NCBI GenBank assembly: GCA_910587175.1
Contig: CAJULH010000059.1
Coordinates: 1 to 9,632 of the forward strand
Origin: Candidatus Gastranaerophilales bacterium
Lineage (GTDB): Bacteria; Cyanobacteriota; Vampirovibrionia; Gastranaerophilales; Gastranaerophilaceae
Length of the DNA stretch: 9,632 nucleotides
Direction: 5' to 3'
Part shown: piece after piece, positions 1-6,876 of the stretch
How the letters are laid out: the number at the start of each line of letters is the position of its first letter
How positions within the stretch are numbered: the first letter of the stretch is position 1
Notes under the pieces: generated by a model
The model's input: the letters and a program-made list of their open reading frames with translations, nothing else
Databases searched by the model: none
Told to the model about the DNA's origin: nothing
Translations under genes and position numbers: made by a program

Positions 1-589
1 TGTAATAATCCATCTCGGTGTGTCTAGAATAATTTACATATGTTAAATCAAGAAGTATAAGTTTTTCTTTACACTCATTTAAAATTTCCCGAACAACGGA
101 AGGTTCTATGATATCTCCTGTCGGATTATTTGGAGAAGCAATATATATCATTTTTACTTTTTCATTTAAAGCAGATAAAAGCTCATCCTTGGCAAATTTC
201 CATTTTGATGTATATTCCACCTGAAAAAACTCTGCACCAATAATTTTAGAATATAAAACAGGCATAGAAAATGTGGGAAAAGAGGATAATACTGTATCAT
301 CTTTTGAAAGATAAGTAGAAAGTACAATATTTATAGCTTCATCGCATCCGTTTGTTAAAAGAAAATTTTCTTTTTTAAAACCGTATTTTTTGGATAAAAT
401 TTCTAAAAGCTCGCCGTAGCAGGGATACAAATTAAACTTTTTTAAATCAAGATTTTTAAAAGCTTCCACCACGGCAGGCGATGGACCAAAAATATTCTCA
501 TTTGAATCAAGTTTAAGTTCGCACTCTTCATAAAATTCATCTATTGAGTACGGTTTAATATCATTCAGTGTACTTTTCGGCTTAAGCAT
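1..589 (-). CDS. hisC: Histidinol-phosphate aminotransferase-like PLP enzyme, N-terminal part (runs off left edge)
   Basis: About 196 N-terminal residues are visible on the minus strand; the C-terminus, including the expected PLP lysine, lies beyond base 1. The family (class I/II, fold type I aminotransferases) transfers an amino group from glutamate to imidazole-acetol phosphate in histidine synthesis. Seen here: LKPY-like N-terminus, LDSNENIFGPSP (residues 27-38; HisC consensus is close to L-NEN-GPSP), LTNGCDEAI (78-86), PTFSMP (105-110), SPNNPTG (152-158) and D-x-T-Y (181-184), which replaces the usual DEAY. The start at 587-589 fits the family N-terminus, but no Shine-Dalgarno sequence precedes it. 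A promoter places transcription start at or next to the ATG. It could also be a related aminotransferase such as CobD or an aromatic enzyme; HisC is the best fit. Confidence 0.82.
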   Translation of the reverse strand, partial: MLKPKSTLNDIKPYSIDEFYEECELKLDSNENIFGPSPAVVEAFKNLDLKKFNLYPCYGELLEILSKKYGFKKENFLLTNGCDEAINIVLSTYLSKDDTVLSSFPTFSMPVLYSKIIGAEFFQVEYTSKWKFAKDELLSALNEKVKMIYIASPNNPTGDIIEPSVVREILNECKEKLILLDLTYVNYSRHTEMDYY

Positions 590-595
590 AAAAAG

Positions 596-624
596 ATTAT
601 AGCTTAAATTCCGCCTTCAAACAA
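596..624 (-). promoter_or_regulatory. Sigma-70-type promoter of the hisC-like gene, implying a leaderless mRNA
   Basis: On the minus strand a TTGTTT -35 box (619-624) and a perfect TATAAT -10 box (596-601) are separated by 17 bases. Only six bases (CTTTTT) separate TATAAT from the ATG, so transcription should begin at about the A of the start codon. Confidence 0.55.
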
Positions 625-654
625 GTTATGGATTTATAACAGCTATCAAAAACA

Positions 655-1461
655 TTACCATCCACCGGCAAAGGTTTGTTTATCTCTGGTTTCTACCCTT
701 ATATTGGCAAGTTCAATATCATCATAATCAACATAGGCGTGTTGGAAAAGATTTTTTCCCGTCCTTATTGTAACCTCATTTGTCATATGGATAAGATTTT
801 TTGGAATAACAATTTCCTGATTGTCTCCGTTTATATTAAGTTCGCCTATTTTTTGCCCATTAAAGAAAACTTCGGCAGGGCTTGAATATACGCTTGCAAT
901 TCTGTTTTGCCCCATCTCCTTTGCAAGTTTTGTATCAAGCCCTATAACGCTTCCTATAACAATCACGGCATCCTCGGCGGGGGATAGTGTTGGCATATTA
1001 AACTTTTTGGTAAAAAATGTGCCTATGGATTTTATTTTAAACTCTGAAGAATTTGCGGAAGTATCAGCAAAAACATCATCTCCAAGGTGAAACAACGCTG
1101 CTTCCAGCTGGATATCGCCGCTTTTTGAGCGTTCTATCCCAAGTTTAAGCGGCTGATTTAGAGAATTTTTGTCTATGGTCAGCGAATAAGGTCTAAATCC
1201 CTCTTTTTCAACAGATAAAACAGTTGTGGAATCTATTTTCGTATTCAATTCAAATCTGCCGCCATTATCCGTATATGTCTCAAATCCGTTTTTTGGAATG
1301 CTGACTTTTGCATTATCAACAGGTGAACCATCCTTTGAATCCACCACCTGATTCCTTGCATATAGCTTATCGTCCTGTCTTACCTTCCCGGATATTACAT
1401 CGGCCATACATTTTGAAAAACAAAACAACAGAACAAATAATATTAAAAAAATTTTTTTCAT
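655..1461 (-). CDS. Exported protein with carboxypeptidase-regulatory-like (Ig-type) domain, function unknown
   Basis: 268 residues. Residues 1-20 form a signal peptide (two lysines, hydrophobic core, likely cleavage after CMA). The cysteine at 18 is not in a convincing lipobox, so a soluble exported protein is more likely than a lipoprotein. Residues about 22-108 resemble a carboxypeptidase-regulatory-like or CNA-B beta-sandwich, with the typical SPVDNAKVSI and TDNGGRFELN turns and a V-K-GF-PY strand. Residues about 146-260 form a second beta-rich region with a NGQKIGELNI segment, possibly a carbohydrate-binding or jelly-roll-like domain (inference). No catalytic motif is visible. The start has an AGAGG Shine-Dalgarno six bases upstream. 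The gene is 65 bases upstream of, and co-directional with, the hisC-like gene, which has its own promoter. It is probably a cell-envelope protein; the partner is unknown. Confidence 0.75.
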   Translation of the reverse strand: MKKIFLILFVLLFCFSKCMADVISGKVRQDDKLYARNQVVDSKDGSPVDNAKVSIPKNGFETYTDNGGRFELNTKIDSTTVLSVEKEGFRPYSLTIDKNSLNQPLKLGIERSKSGDIQLEAALFHLGDDVFADTSANSSEFKIKSIGTFFTKKFNMPTLSPAEDAVIVIGSVIGLDTKLAKEMGQNRIASVYSSPAEVFFNGQKIGELNINGDNQEIVIPKNLIHMTNEVTIRTGKNLFQHAYVDYDDIELANIRVETRDKQTFAGGW

Positions 1462-1647
1462 CCTATACCTCTTTTTTAAAAAATTTTAGACAATTTTGGT
1501 ATTTTATGATGATTTAAATTGAAAAATTTAAAAATTTTAACCCGCCACAAGGCTAAAAAAAGCAAAATCGAAATGCATCCCGTTTGGCAATTTAAAAAAT
1601 GCATAAAAGGAGACAAACTGAAAACACAATAAAAAGGAGATAAATAA
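1462..1647. other. AT-rich divergent intergenic region
   Basis: This 186-base gap separates the minus-strand exported protein from the plus-strand DUF378 gene. It is very A/T-rich and must hold both start regions, but no -35/-10 pair is convincing on either strand. An octamer, aaatgcat, occurs twice (1571-1578 and 1597-1604). No RNA gene is seen. Confidence 0.4.
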
Positions 1648-1869
1648 ATGAACAGATTTTTAAACATTCTGCAAGCAATATGCTACACTTTAATTATAAT
1701 AGGTGCCATAAACTGGGGGCTTATCGGCGGATTTGATTTTAACCTGGTTGAATATCTTTTTGGCACAAATACTTATCTTACAAAAGGCATATATATTGCA
1801 GTCGGCATTGCAGCAATTATTTCAGTAATTCTAACCATTAGATATACCCTTGAAAACAGAGATTACTAA
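1648..1869 (+). CDS. DUF378 family small membrane protein
   Basis: 73 residues with two predicted transmembrane helices (about 8-28 and 46-65). The segment INWGLIGGFDFNLVEYLFG (21-39), followed by a second helix beginning IYIAVGIAAI (48-57), is the signature of the DUF378/YuzA family: INWGL-G, then a D-LV--LFG loop. The family is widespread and small; its role is unknown and it presumably sits in the inner membrane. The start is supported by AAGGAG at 1634-1639, eight bases upstream. The gene stands alone, divergent from the exported protein and convergent with the 520-residue gene, and shares a terminator hairpin with the latter. Confidence 0.9.
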   Translation: MNRFLNILQAICYTLIIIGAINWGLIGGFDFNLVEYLFGTNTYLTKGIYIAVGIAAIISVILTIRYTLENRDY

Positions 1870-1882
1870 AAAGAATTGAATG

Positions 1883-1928
1883 AGCCTTCCCTTAAGACTT
1901 TTCAGAGTTTTTGGAAGGCTTCTCTTTT
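1883..1928. terminator. Bidirectional-type terminator hairpin between convergent genes
   Basis: Perfect 8-bp inverted repeat agccttcc (1883-1890) / ggaaggct (1913-1920) with a 22-base loop, followed on the plus strand by tctctttt. On the minus strand the hairpin overlaps the last codons of the 520-residue gene and is followed within a few bases by ttcttttt. The long loop and short T-tracts make it a modest terminator for either direction. Confidence 0.55.
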
Positions 1929-3454
1929 ACATTCAGACAATCAGAATAATCTGCAGTACCTGGAAAATCTTTGCTTCCGGTGCGAATTTCAGTTATTTTG
2001 TATTGAATTTTGGGAATAAGCACAGCCAAACCAAGCGAAGAAACTAAAATACCAGCTATTCTGAATATAAAATTGAGATTTGCGGTATGTTTTGCAAATT
2101 TCGCAACAAAATCTGCGCTGATTTCTTTCTGTCCTTTGGATTTAGCGTATTTAACAAGGTTTTCAGAGAATTTATCCACACTGGTTCTGATATTCTCAGT
2201 AACCTTTCTTGCAACATATTTTTTGCTGTCAACAGAGGCACCGTATGTACCTTTCTTTACAGCTTCTCTTAAAAATTTAGGATTAGTATTCCAGCCCAAA
2301 GAAAATATATCTTCAACCTGCATTCTGGACAACACGGATTTACCATCCAAAAGCGGCTGCATTTGAGACATCTTCAATGCCTTTGCAGAATATGTGTTTT
2401 TGGTTGCAGCATTAAAATCATCCAAAGAAACAACACCCTTGTTGTTAAACGGAATATTAGCAAGTTTTTCTTTAATGTCATCAGGAACTTTTTTCACACA
2501 TTCCGCAAAAACATCCGGTGTTAAAGGTTTACCCGCATTTTCAGGATTCTGAAGATAATTTTTAATCTCATTTTGTAAATGTCTGCTTGCAACCTCCAGA
2601 GTATCCGGATGGATGGACGTATTTCCTGAAATTTTATTCAAAAGTGCAGCAGTATGCCCTGTTGCAAAAAGATAAAAATAAATTGATGAAGTATCCCTGA
2701 AAGCAAATTCAAAACCTTCAAAAGGATTTCTTGAATTTTTAACCCTGCCAAATATCATACCGGCATCTGTTGAAATTAAACGACCAACAGTTGTATTTTC
2801 CATGCCATGGGATAGCTTGCATATAAAATCACCCATGCCTTTAAAACTTGGTGCAGAGTTTTTAGCATTGTTTAAAAATTCACTAAATGTGGGGGCAATA
2901 CCGGAAACAGGAGCAGTAACAAAAGAATATGTTACGGGATTCAAAACGGAATCAGATGATATTCCATTTTGCGGCAGTTTTTGTGTTTGATTACCGTCAT
3001 TTGAATCAGGCTTCAAACCTGCCTTTGCTCTGGCTCTATCGGTTATCATATGATTAACCTTTGGAAGAATAAATCCGGTAAGCGCCGTTGCAATTAATGC
3101 ACTTGTTGCAATCTTACCAAATTTAAACGCACAGGTTTTTAATCTTACATCCTTTGGTATAGTCAAAGAAGGAGCCCTAAGCTCATCCCTGCCTAAGTCA
3201 ACATCCAAATATTTAAGCCCGAGTTTTTTGCCTATAAAGTTGCCGATTGAATTTAAAACTTTTACCCCAAAAAGCCAGAAAATGGCTGTACTTGTCTCCT
3301 CGCGAAGCCTTTCTCGTCCTTCAACTTTTCCGCCTCTCTGATATCCCTTATATGTGCGCCCCACGGTTCCTGCAGTCTCAATAAGAGCAACAGGCAAAAC
3401 TTTATCAGGATTTAAAAGCGTCGATAACGCCTTTGTTGTATTAATGCTTACCAT
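1892..3454 (-). CDS. Large orphan membrane-anchored protein, function unknown
   Basis: 520 residues; no known enzyme family is recognised. The N-terminal part has a conserved-looking charged stretch (ETAGTVGRTYKGYQRGGK, about 26-43) followed by arginine/glutamate-rich sequence. Two hydrophobic segments (about 112-133 and 460-481) end in the same motif: ILPKVNHMITDR and LIPKIQYKITEI, i.e. PK-x4-IT-acidic. Between them lies a roughly 320-residue soluble, lysine/asparagine-rich and largely helical region. No signal peptide is present. The likely topology is a large loop between two membrane anchors, or two amphipathic hairpins (inference). The start at 3452-3454 lacks a clear Shine-Dalgarno. The proline/serine/asparagine-rich linker (about 148-200) separates the first anchor from the loop. 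It is possibly a lineage-specific family of Gastranaerophilales-like bacteria; this is recollection and cannot be checked here. Confidence 0.7.
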   Translation of the reverse strand: MVSINTTKALSTLLNPDKVLPVALIETAGTVGRTYKGYQRGGKVEGRERLREETSTAIFWLFGVKVLNSIGNFIGKKLGLKYLDVDLGRDELRAPSLTIPKDVRLKTCAFKFGKIATSALIATALTGFILPKVNHMITDRARAKAGLKPDSNDGNQTQKLPQNGISSDSVLNPVTYSFVTAPVSGIAPTFSEFLNNAKNSAPSFKGMGDFICKLSHGMENTTVGRLISTDAGMIFGRVKNSRNPFEGFEFAFRDTSSIYFYLFATGHTAALLNKISGNTSIHPDTLEVASRHLQNEIKNYLQNPENAGKPLTPDVFAECVKKVPDDIKEKLANIPFNNKGVVSLDDFNAATKNTYSAKALKMSQMQPLLDGKSVLSRMQVEDIFSLGWNTNPKFLREAVKKGTYGASVDSKKYVARKVTENIRTSVDKFSENLVKYAKSKGQKEISADFVAKFAKHTANLNFIFRIAGILVSSLGLAVLIPKIQYKITEIRTGSKDFPGTADYSDCLNVKEKPSKNSEKS

Positions 3455-3586
3455 TTTTCGGATTTAAAATTATTTGGACTGAAATCACAAAGATATAAAA
3501 CCACAAAATAATATTTTTTGACAGAACAATAAAATTTTTCAGCCAAATTGCACACTAATAGCATAATTTAGCTATATTTTTCACGG

Positions 3587-4282
3587 TTATACAAGTTCAT
3601 AACCCGACATGTTAGAAACCTGTTTTCTCCAGTTTTCAATAATCTCTTCCTCTTCGCCAAGATAGGAGATCGGAGTACCGGTCTGAATATTTATATTTTT
3701 TCTTCTAAATGGTTTCCAATTGTACTGTTCAACCCCTGTAATTGCAACAGGGAGTATATCTGCCTTTACCATCTTTGCTAGAACAACAAAACCCTTATTT
3801 ACGGTTTCTATTTTTTTATTTTTTCTGATTCCGCCCTGCGGGAAAATACACAAACTGAAATTAGCCTTAAAGACTTCTTTAGCAGACTTTATAGTTGAAA
3901 CTTCAAGCTTTTCACGGTTAACAGAAAATGCTCCAAGTCTTGAAACATTTCTTGCAACATATCTACCCCAAAAACCAGTGCCCTCAAAAAGCTCCTTCTT
4001 TGCCATATAGGCAAGTCCGCAACCAGAGACCAAAGTTGCAAGAAAAGGATCAAAATAAGAAATATGATTTGGAGCAACAATACAAGGGGTAGCGATTTTG
4101 CCGCTGTTTCTCTTTAATTTTATTGAATAAAAGAGAAAAGTAAAAGGAATAAACAGAATATACAAAGCGTAAAACTGATAGAGCTTTGTAAGAATATTAA
4201 AATCTTTTGCATACTTTCTTGTATAATTTCTCTTTGTTTGCTGTTCCTTATTCATGACACTCTGCTGCTCTTTTTCAGACAT
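3587..4282 (-). CDS. plsC: PlsC-type lysophospholipid acyltransferase, second tandem copy
   Basis: 231 residues. The PlsC/LPLAT family moves a fatty acyl group to the sn-2 position of 1-acyl-glycerol-3-phosphate or related lysolipids at the inner membrane. Seen: block I NHISYFDPF with the catalytic His73 and Asp78 (HX4D), block II GAFSVNRE (117-124), block III FPQGGIRK (147-154), where the usual FPEGTRS has Gln for Glu and Gly for Thr, and block IV ILPVAITG (176-183). A hydrophobic segment at about 36-54 gives membrane association. The ATG lies in the sequence ATGTCTGA, so it overlaps the TGA stop of the upstream paralogue by eight bases; its Shine-Dalgarno AAGGAG sits inside that gene. The overlap implies translational coupling. 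The altered block III suggests an acceptor different from that of the first copy. Confidence 0.85.
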   Translation of the reverse strand: MSEKEQQSVMNKEQQTKRNYTRKYAKDFNILTKLYQFYALYILFIPFTFLFYSIKLKRNSGKIATPCIVAPNHISYFDPFLATLVSGCGLAYMAKKELFEGTGFWGRYVARNVSRLGAFSVNREKLEVSTIKSAKEVFKANFSLCIFPQGGIRKNKKIETVNKGFVVLAKMVKADILPVAITGVEQYNWKPFRRKNINIQTGTPISYLGEEEEIIENWRKQVSNMSGYELV

Positions 4283-4964
4283 CCGATTCTCCTTGCGATA
4301 ATCTTATGATTTTATCACTCCAAACCTTAACCATCTCTCTGGTATCATCATTATAATGAATTGGCTTGCCTATTCTTATTGTAATTTTACTTTCAAATGG
4401 TTTCCTGTCCTCTTTTAGTGCACCGGTGATTGCAACAGGTAAAATATCGCATTTCAAGGTCTTTGCAAGACCGGCAAACCCCCTTGTAATATTATCCATA
4501 TTGCCATCTGTTTCTCTTGTGCCCTGGGGAAAAAGACCCAAAACCCAATTGGTTTTTTTTATGCCAAGCGCAGTTTTTATGGTTGAAACACCGAGCTTTT
4601 CACGATTCACAGCAAAAGCACCCAATAAATCAAGAAAAAATCTTGCAACCGGTTTATAAAAAAGCTCTTTTTTTGCCATATATGCAACAGGTCTCTGCAC
4701 AGCGTCAACTAATAAAAACGGATCAATAGCGCTCATGTGGTTTGATGCAACAATGAAAAATTTATCCTTAGGAACATTTTCCCTGCCGTATACTTTGAGT
4801 CCGCAGGCAATTTTATAATAAGAGGCATACACAACAGAACATGTAAGCCACTGGAAGAAAGACCTGAATTTATTAAATTCCTTAGGGTCTCTCTGGGTGT
4901 ATGTTTTTATCTCTTTCTTTTTATCATTATCCGGTTTCCCGGCATTTTTATTAACATCTGACAT
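4275..4964 (-). CDS. plsC: PlsC-type lysophospholipid acyltransferase, first tandem copy
   Basis: 229 residues, the upstream member of the tandem pair. Block I NHMSAIDPF carries His76 and Asp81 (HX4D); LLGAFAVNRE (113-122) is block II; FPQGTRE (145-151) is block III, closer to consensus than in the second copy; ILPVAITG (174-181) is block IV. The charged, lysine-rich N-terminus (1-30) precedes a short hydrophobic segment (about 38-54). The start is supported by AAGGA six bases upstream, which is part of a small palindrome aaggaatcctt that could fold over the site. The gene begins 16 bases after the methyltransferase stop and overlaps the next acyltransferase by eight bases, so the three genes form one operon. 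The likely role is phospholipid synthesis or remodelling. Confidence 0.87.
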   Translation of the reverse strand: MSDVNKNAGKPDNDKKKEIKTYTQRDPKEFNKFRSFFQWLTCSVVYASYYKIACGLKVYGRENVPKDKFFIVASNHMSAIDPFLLVDAVQRPVAYMAKKELFYKPVARFFLDLLGAFAVNREKLGVSTIKTALGIKKTNWVLGLFPQGTRETDGNMDNITRGFAGLAKTLKCDILPVAITGALKEDRKPFESKITIRIGKPIHYNDDTREMVKVWSDKIIRLSQGESDV

Positions 4965-4980
4965 AAGGATTCCTTATTTT

Positions 4981-5931
4981 TTATTTAATTGCACAAAAAC
5001 TGTGGGAATAAATTTCTTTATTAAGCAAAACTCTGGCGGTCTTTATTATAGCAGTTTCCTCGGCACTATTTTTATCATATTCAACTTCATTAATATCACC
5101 AAAGGAACTTATGGTATTATATAAAGAAAAATAAAGTCTATCAAGCGATGTGAGTTTTGTTGCCTTGTCTGCAGTTCGATTAGCTGCTATTAAATTATAA
5201 ATTCTGAAAGTTTCGATATCAAATCCATCTACAATGGCACTGTCAAGCCCCGCACCCATTGCAAGAACCAAGAATACCCTGTTTATCAAGGGGCGGAGTT
5301 CTTTTGGCGAACCGTTTGAAATATTTGAAAGCCCGACAATTGTATGGACATCTTCCATACCTTCTTTTAGCATTCTTATTGTTTCAAGTACAACATTCGC
5401 TTGGTTTTGAGCCACAGAAACAGGTAAAACAAGAGGATCAAAGTAAATTTTATTCTGATTAATTTCGCACCCTGCAGCATTTTCCAGTATTTCAAACGCA
5501 AGCCCAAGCCTCTCATCGGAAGTCTTTGCAATACCGGACTTTGGATTAAACATAAGCGCAATAAGGTTTGAATCATATTTTTTTGCAATCTCAAAACCTC
5601 TTCCCATTTTTTCATTATCCGCACAAACACTGTTTAAAAAAGATTTTTTTGTCTTTTCCAAAGATACAGATGCAAACCCGGTCTCCATTTCATCAAAATT
5701 TGATGTATCAAATGAAAAAACTGCATCAAGATTTTCATCAAGAAGTTTCGTAAGATATTCCATGGAGCCCGCCAGGGAACCTTTTGCCGGACCGATATTC
5801 AAATCAAAAACACAAAATCCATTTTGATAAGCACGCTTTGCAATATTCAAAATATAGTTATTGTCCCTGTTTGCAATCGCTTCTTTTGTAATCTTAGAAA
5901 TTATATGTAAATTTTCCGCAATCAATACCAT
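4981..5931 (-). CDS. Pterin-binding methyltransferase of the AcsE type (methyltetrahydrofolate:corrinoid protein methyltransferase-like)
   Basis: 316 residues with a DHPS-like TIM-barrel pterin-binding fold. Motifs match the methyltetrahydrofolate:corrinoid/iron-sulfur protein methyltransferase: DLNIGP (43-48), FSFDTSN with Asp75, FLNS with Asn100, YFDPLVLP with Asp165, and GLSNIS (200-205) with Asn203. This is followed by PLINRVFLVLAMGAGLDSAI, also typical. These correspond to the Asp/Asn residues that hold the pterin and assist methyl transfer in the acetogen enzyme. The C-terminal helix (LLNKEIYSHSF) also matches, but about 45 extra residues (roughly 250-295) are inserted before it. The acetogen enzyme hands a methyl group to a corrinoid protein in the Wood-Ljungdahl pathway; no corrinoid or CODH/ACS gene is in this window, so the partner is unknown. 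First gene of the operon; the Shine-Dalgarno is weak (GGGG about ten bases upstream). Plain dihydropteroate synthase is less likely. Confidence 0.78.
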   Translation of the reverse strand: MVLIAENLHIISKITKEAIANRDNNYILNIAKRAYQNGFCVFDLNIGPAKGSLAGSMEYLTKLLDENLDAVFSFDTSNFDEMETGFASVSLEKTKKSFLNSVCADNEKMGRGFEIAKKYDSNLIALMFNPKSGIAKTSDERLGLAFEILENAAGCEINQNKIYFDPLVLPVSVAQNQANVVLETIRMLKEGMEDVHTIVGLSNISNGSPKELRPLINRVFLVLAMGAGLDSAIVDGFDIETFRIYNLIAANRTADKATKLTSLDRLYFSLYNTISSFGDINEVEYDKNSAEETAIIKTARVLLNKEIYSHSFCAIK

Positions 5932-5979
5932 AAGTTAAATTCCCCAAAACAGGTTTTATTTACCCACACAAAACTGTTA

Positions 5980-6008
5980 TTTACTAAAAATACAGATTTT
6001 GTTATAAT
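5980..6008 (+). promoter_or_regulatory. Promoter of the OmpH-like gene
   Basis: TTTACT (5980-5985) and a perfect TATAAT (6003-6008) are separated by 17 bases, giving a 5' leader of roughly 20 bases. The divergent methyltransferase operon starts on the other side of this 105-base region, but no equally clear promoter is visible for it. Confidence 0.6.
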
Positions 6009-6036
6009 CTTAACATAGAAATTATCGGGAGAACAT

Positions 6037-6492
6037 ATGAAAAATATCTTCAGAAAAACAAAATTTTTAGCTTTGCTTTTGGCATTTTGCCTTGTAACGC
6101 CAGCATTTGCCTACACAACAGGAAGCATAAATTACAGAGAAGTAATGATGAACTATTCAAAGGCAAAAGCTGCACAAAGTGAAATCGAAGACAGAGCAAA
6201 CGAGCTTCAAAGATTTCTTTTAGATAAAGAAAAAGACTTTAAAAAAATTGAATCTCCCATTCAGAAAAAAACTTTTGAAGAGCAGACAGCAAAAGCTTTT
6301 GCTCAAAAGCAGGATGCTTACCAGAAATTTAAACTCAAAAAAGAAAAAGAAATTGACGATGCTATTGTTGCAGCAATAAAAACTGTGGCGATTGAAAACA
6401 AGGTGGATTCCGTTGTCGATGCAAGAGTTATGTTCTTTGGTGCTGTAGATTTAACAGATAAAGTAATCAAAAAACTAAACACCGGAAACTAA
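6037..6492 (+). CDS. ompH: OmpH/Skp-family periplasmic chaperone-like protein
   Basis: 151 residues. Residues 1-25 form a signal peptide ending in AFA. The mature N-terminus GSINYREVMMNYSKAKAAQSEIE matches the OmpH/Skp family (G-I-Y--V---Y-KA---). A long lysine/glutamate-rich coiled coil spans about 42-108 (the tentacle helices of Skp). The C-terminal strand region VVDARVMFFGAVDLTDKVIKKLN (about 126-148) is the usual VVD----YG--DLTD ending. Skp holds unfolded outer-membrane proteins in the periplasm on their way to BamA, so this gene argues for a diderm cell; no bamA neighbour is visible. GGGAGA just upstream supports the ATG. Length is in the normal range for the family. It is monocistronic, with its own promoter, upstream of a tRNA gene. 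Confidence 0.88.
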   Translation: MKNIFRKTKFLALLLAFCLVTPAFAYTTGSINYREVMMNYSKAKAAQSEIEDRANELQRFLLDKEKDFKKIESPIQKKTFEEQTAKAFAQKQDAYQKFKLKKEKEIDDAIVAAIKTVAIENKVDSVVDARVMFFGAVDLTDKVIKKLNTGN

Positions 6493-6558
6493 TTTCCTGT
6501 TGTTTAAAGTTTTTGTTTACGCTACAGAAAAACTATACAAAAACTAAGTAAAAAAGTC

Positions 6559-6587
6559 TTTACAAAAAAGTATTTTTTATATAATAT
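6559..6587 (+). promoter_or_regulatory. Promoter of tRNA-Ser
   Basis: TTTACA (6559-6564) is followed by overlapping -10 candidates: TAATAT (6582-6587) at 17 bases and TATAAT (6580-6585) at 15 bases. Either places the transcript start just before the tRNA at 6598. Confidence 0.5.
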
Positions 6588-6597
6588 AAATTCATCT

Positions 6598-6684
6598 GGA
6601 GGAGTGCCAGAGCGGTTTATCGGAGCGGTCTTGAAAACCGTCGTACGTGACGAGCGTACCGTGGGTTCGAATCCCACCTCCTCC
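6598..6684 (+). tRNA. tRNA-Ser (anticodon UGA)
   Basis: Acceptor stem GGAGGAG (6598-6604) pairs with CTCCTCC (6678-6684). The anticodon stem is GCGGT/ACCGT with loop CTTGAAA, giving anticodon UGA. A long class II variable arm has stem GTACG/CGTAC. The T arm is GTGGG-TTCGAAT-CCCAC (6661-6677). CCA is not encoded. The base following the acceptor stem, which would be discriminator 73, is T rather than the usual G of bacterial tRNA-Ser. A T-rich run (ctttttcttttt) directly follows and may aid termination. Confidence 0.95.
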
Positions 6685-6685
6685 T

Positions 6686-6876
6686 TTTTCTTTTTAGTTT
6701 TTGGTTAAATAACCGGAAATAAAAAGAGAATTATAAATAAAATCAATGCTGGATTTTAAAATTTTAAACTAAAACCAAGTAAAAATGAAAACTCCTGAAT
6801 AATATCAGGCAAAATTACGAAATGTAGCCCGTATGGGCAAAATGCTGAGTTAAAACTAAGAAAAGAGAGGTTGAGT
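6686..6876 (+). other. Intergenic leader between tRNA-Ser and avd, with two small hairpins
   Basis: A/T-rich 191-base gap. Two small hairpins lie close to avd: cctga/tcagg (6794-6798 with 6805-6809) and gccc/gggc with loop gtat (6827-6838). The frame of avd is open back to 6799 without a start codon. No clear promoter is visible. In many DGRs the template repeat lies beside avd or the RT, so this is one place it could be, but no adenine-rich coding-like repeat with a partner is seen in the window. Confidence 0.35.

Noticed and set aside
655..1461. Exported beta-sandwich protein as the DGR target
   Set aside because: No adenine-rich variable segment near its C-terminus and no matching template near the RT; it also lies more than 5 kb away.
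1599..1643. 14-codon basic ORF (MHKRRQTENTIKRR) before the DUF378 gene
   Set aside because: No Shine-Dalgarno of its own; composition follows from purine-rich leader sequence. Probably chance.
1476..1667. Minus-strand 63-codon ORF across the DUF378 leader
   Set aside because: Overlaps the start of a well-supported gene on the other strand, is cysteine/phenylalanine-rich from A/T-rich noncoding DNA and matches no family.
3558..3580. Hairpin atagc/gctat followed by ATTTTT as a terminator
   Set aside because: It points along the plus strand where no gene precedes it; the stem is only five weak pairs.
6508..6534. Stem agttttt/aaaaact after the OmpH-like gene as terminator
   Set aside because: Seven A/T-dominated pairs around a 13-base loop, with no T-tract following.
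6871..6876. TTG start for avd
   Set aside because: It abuts the GAGAGG sequence, leaving no spacer; the ATG at 6877 has a six-base spacer.
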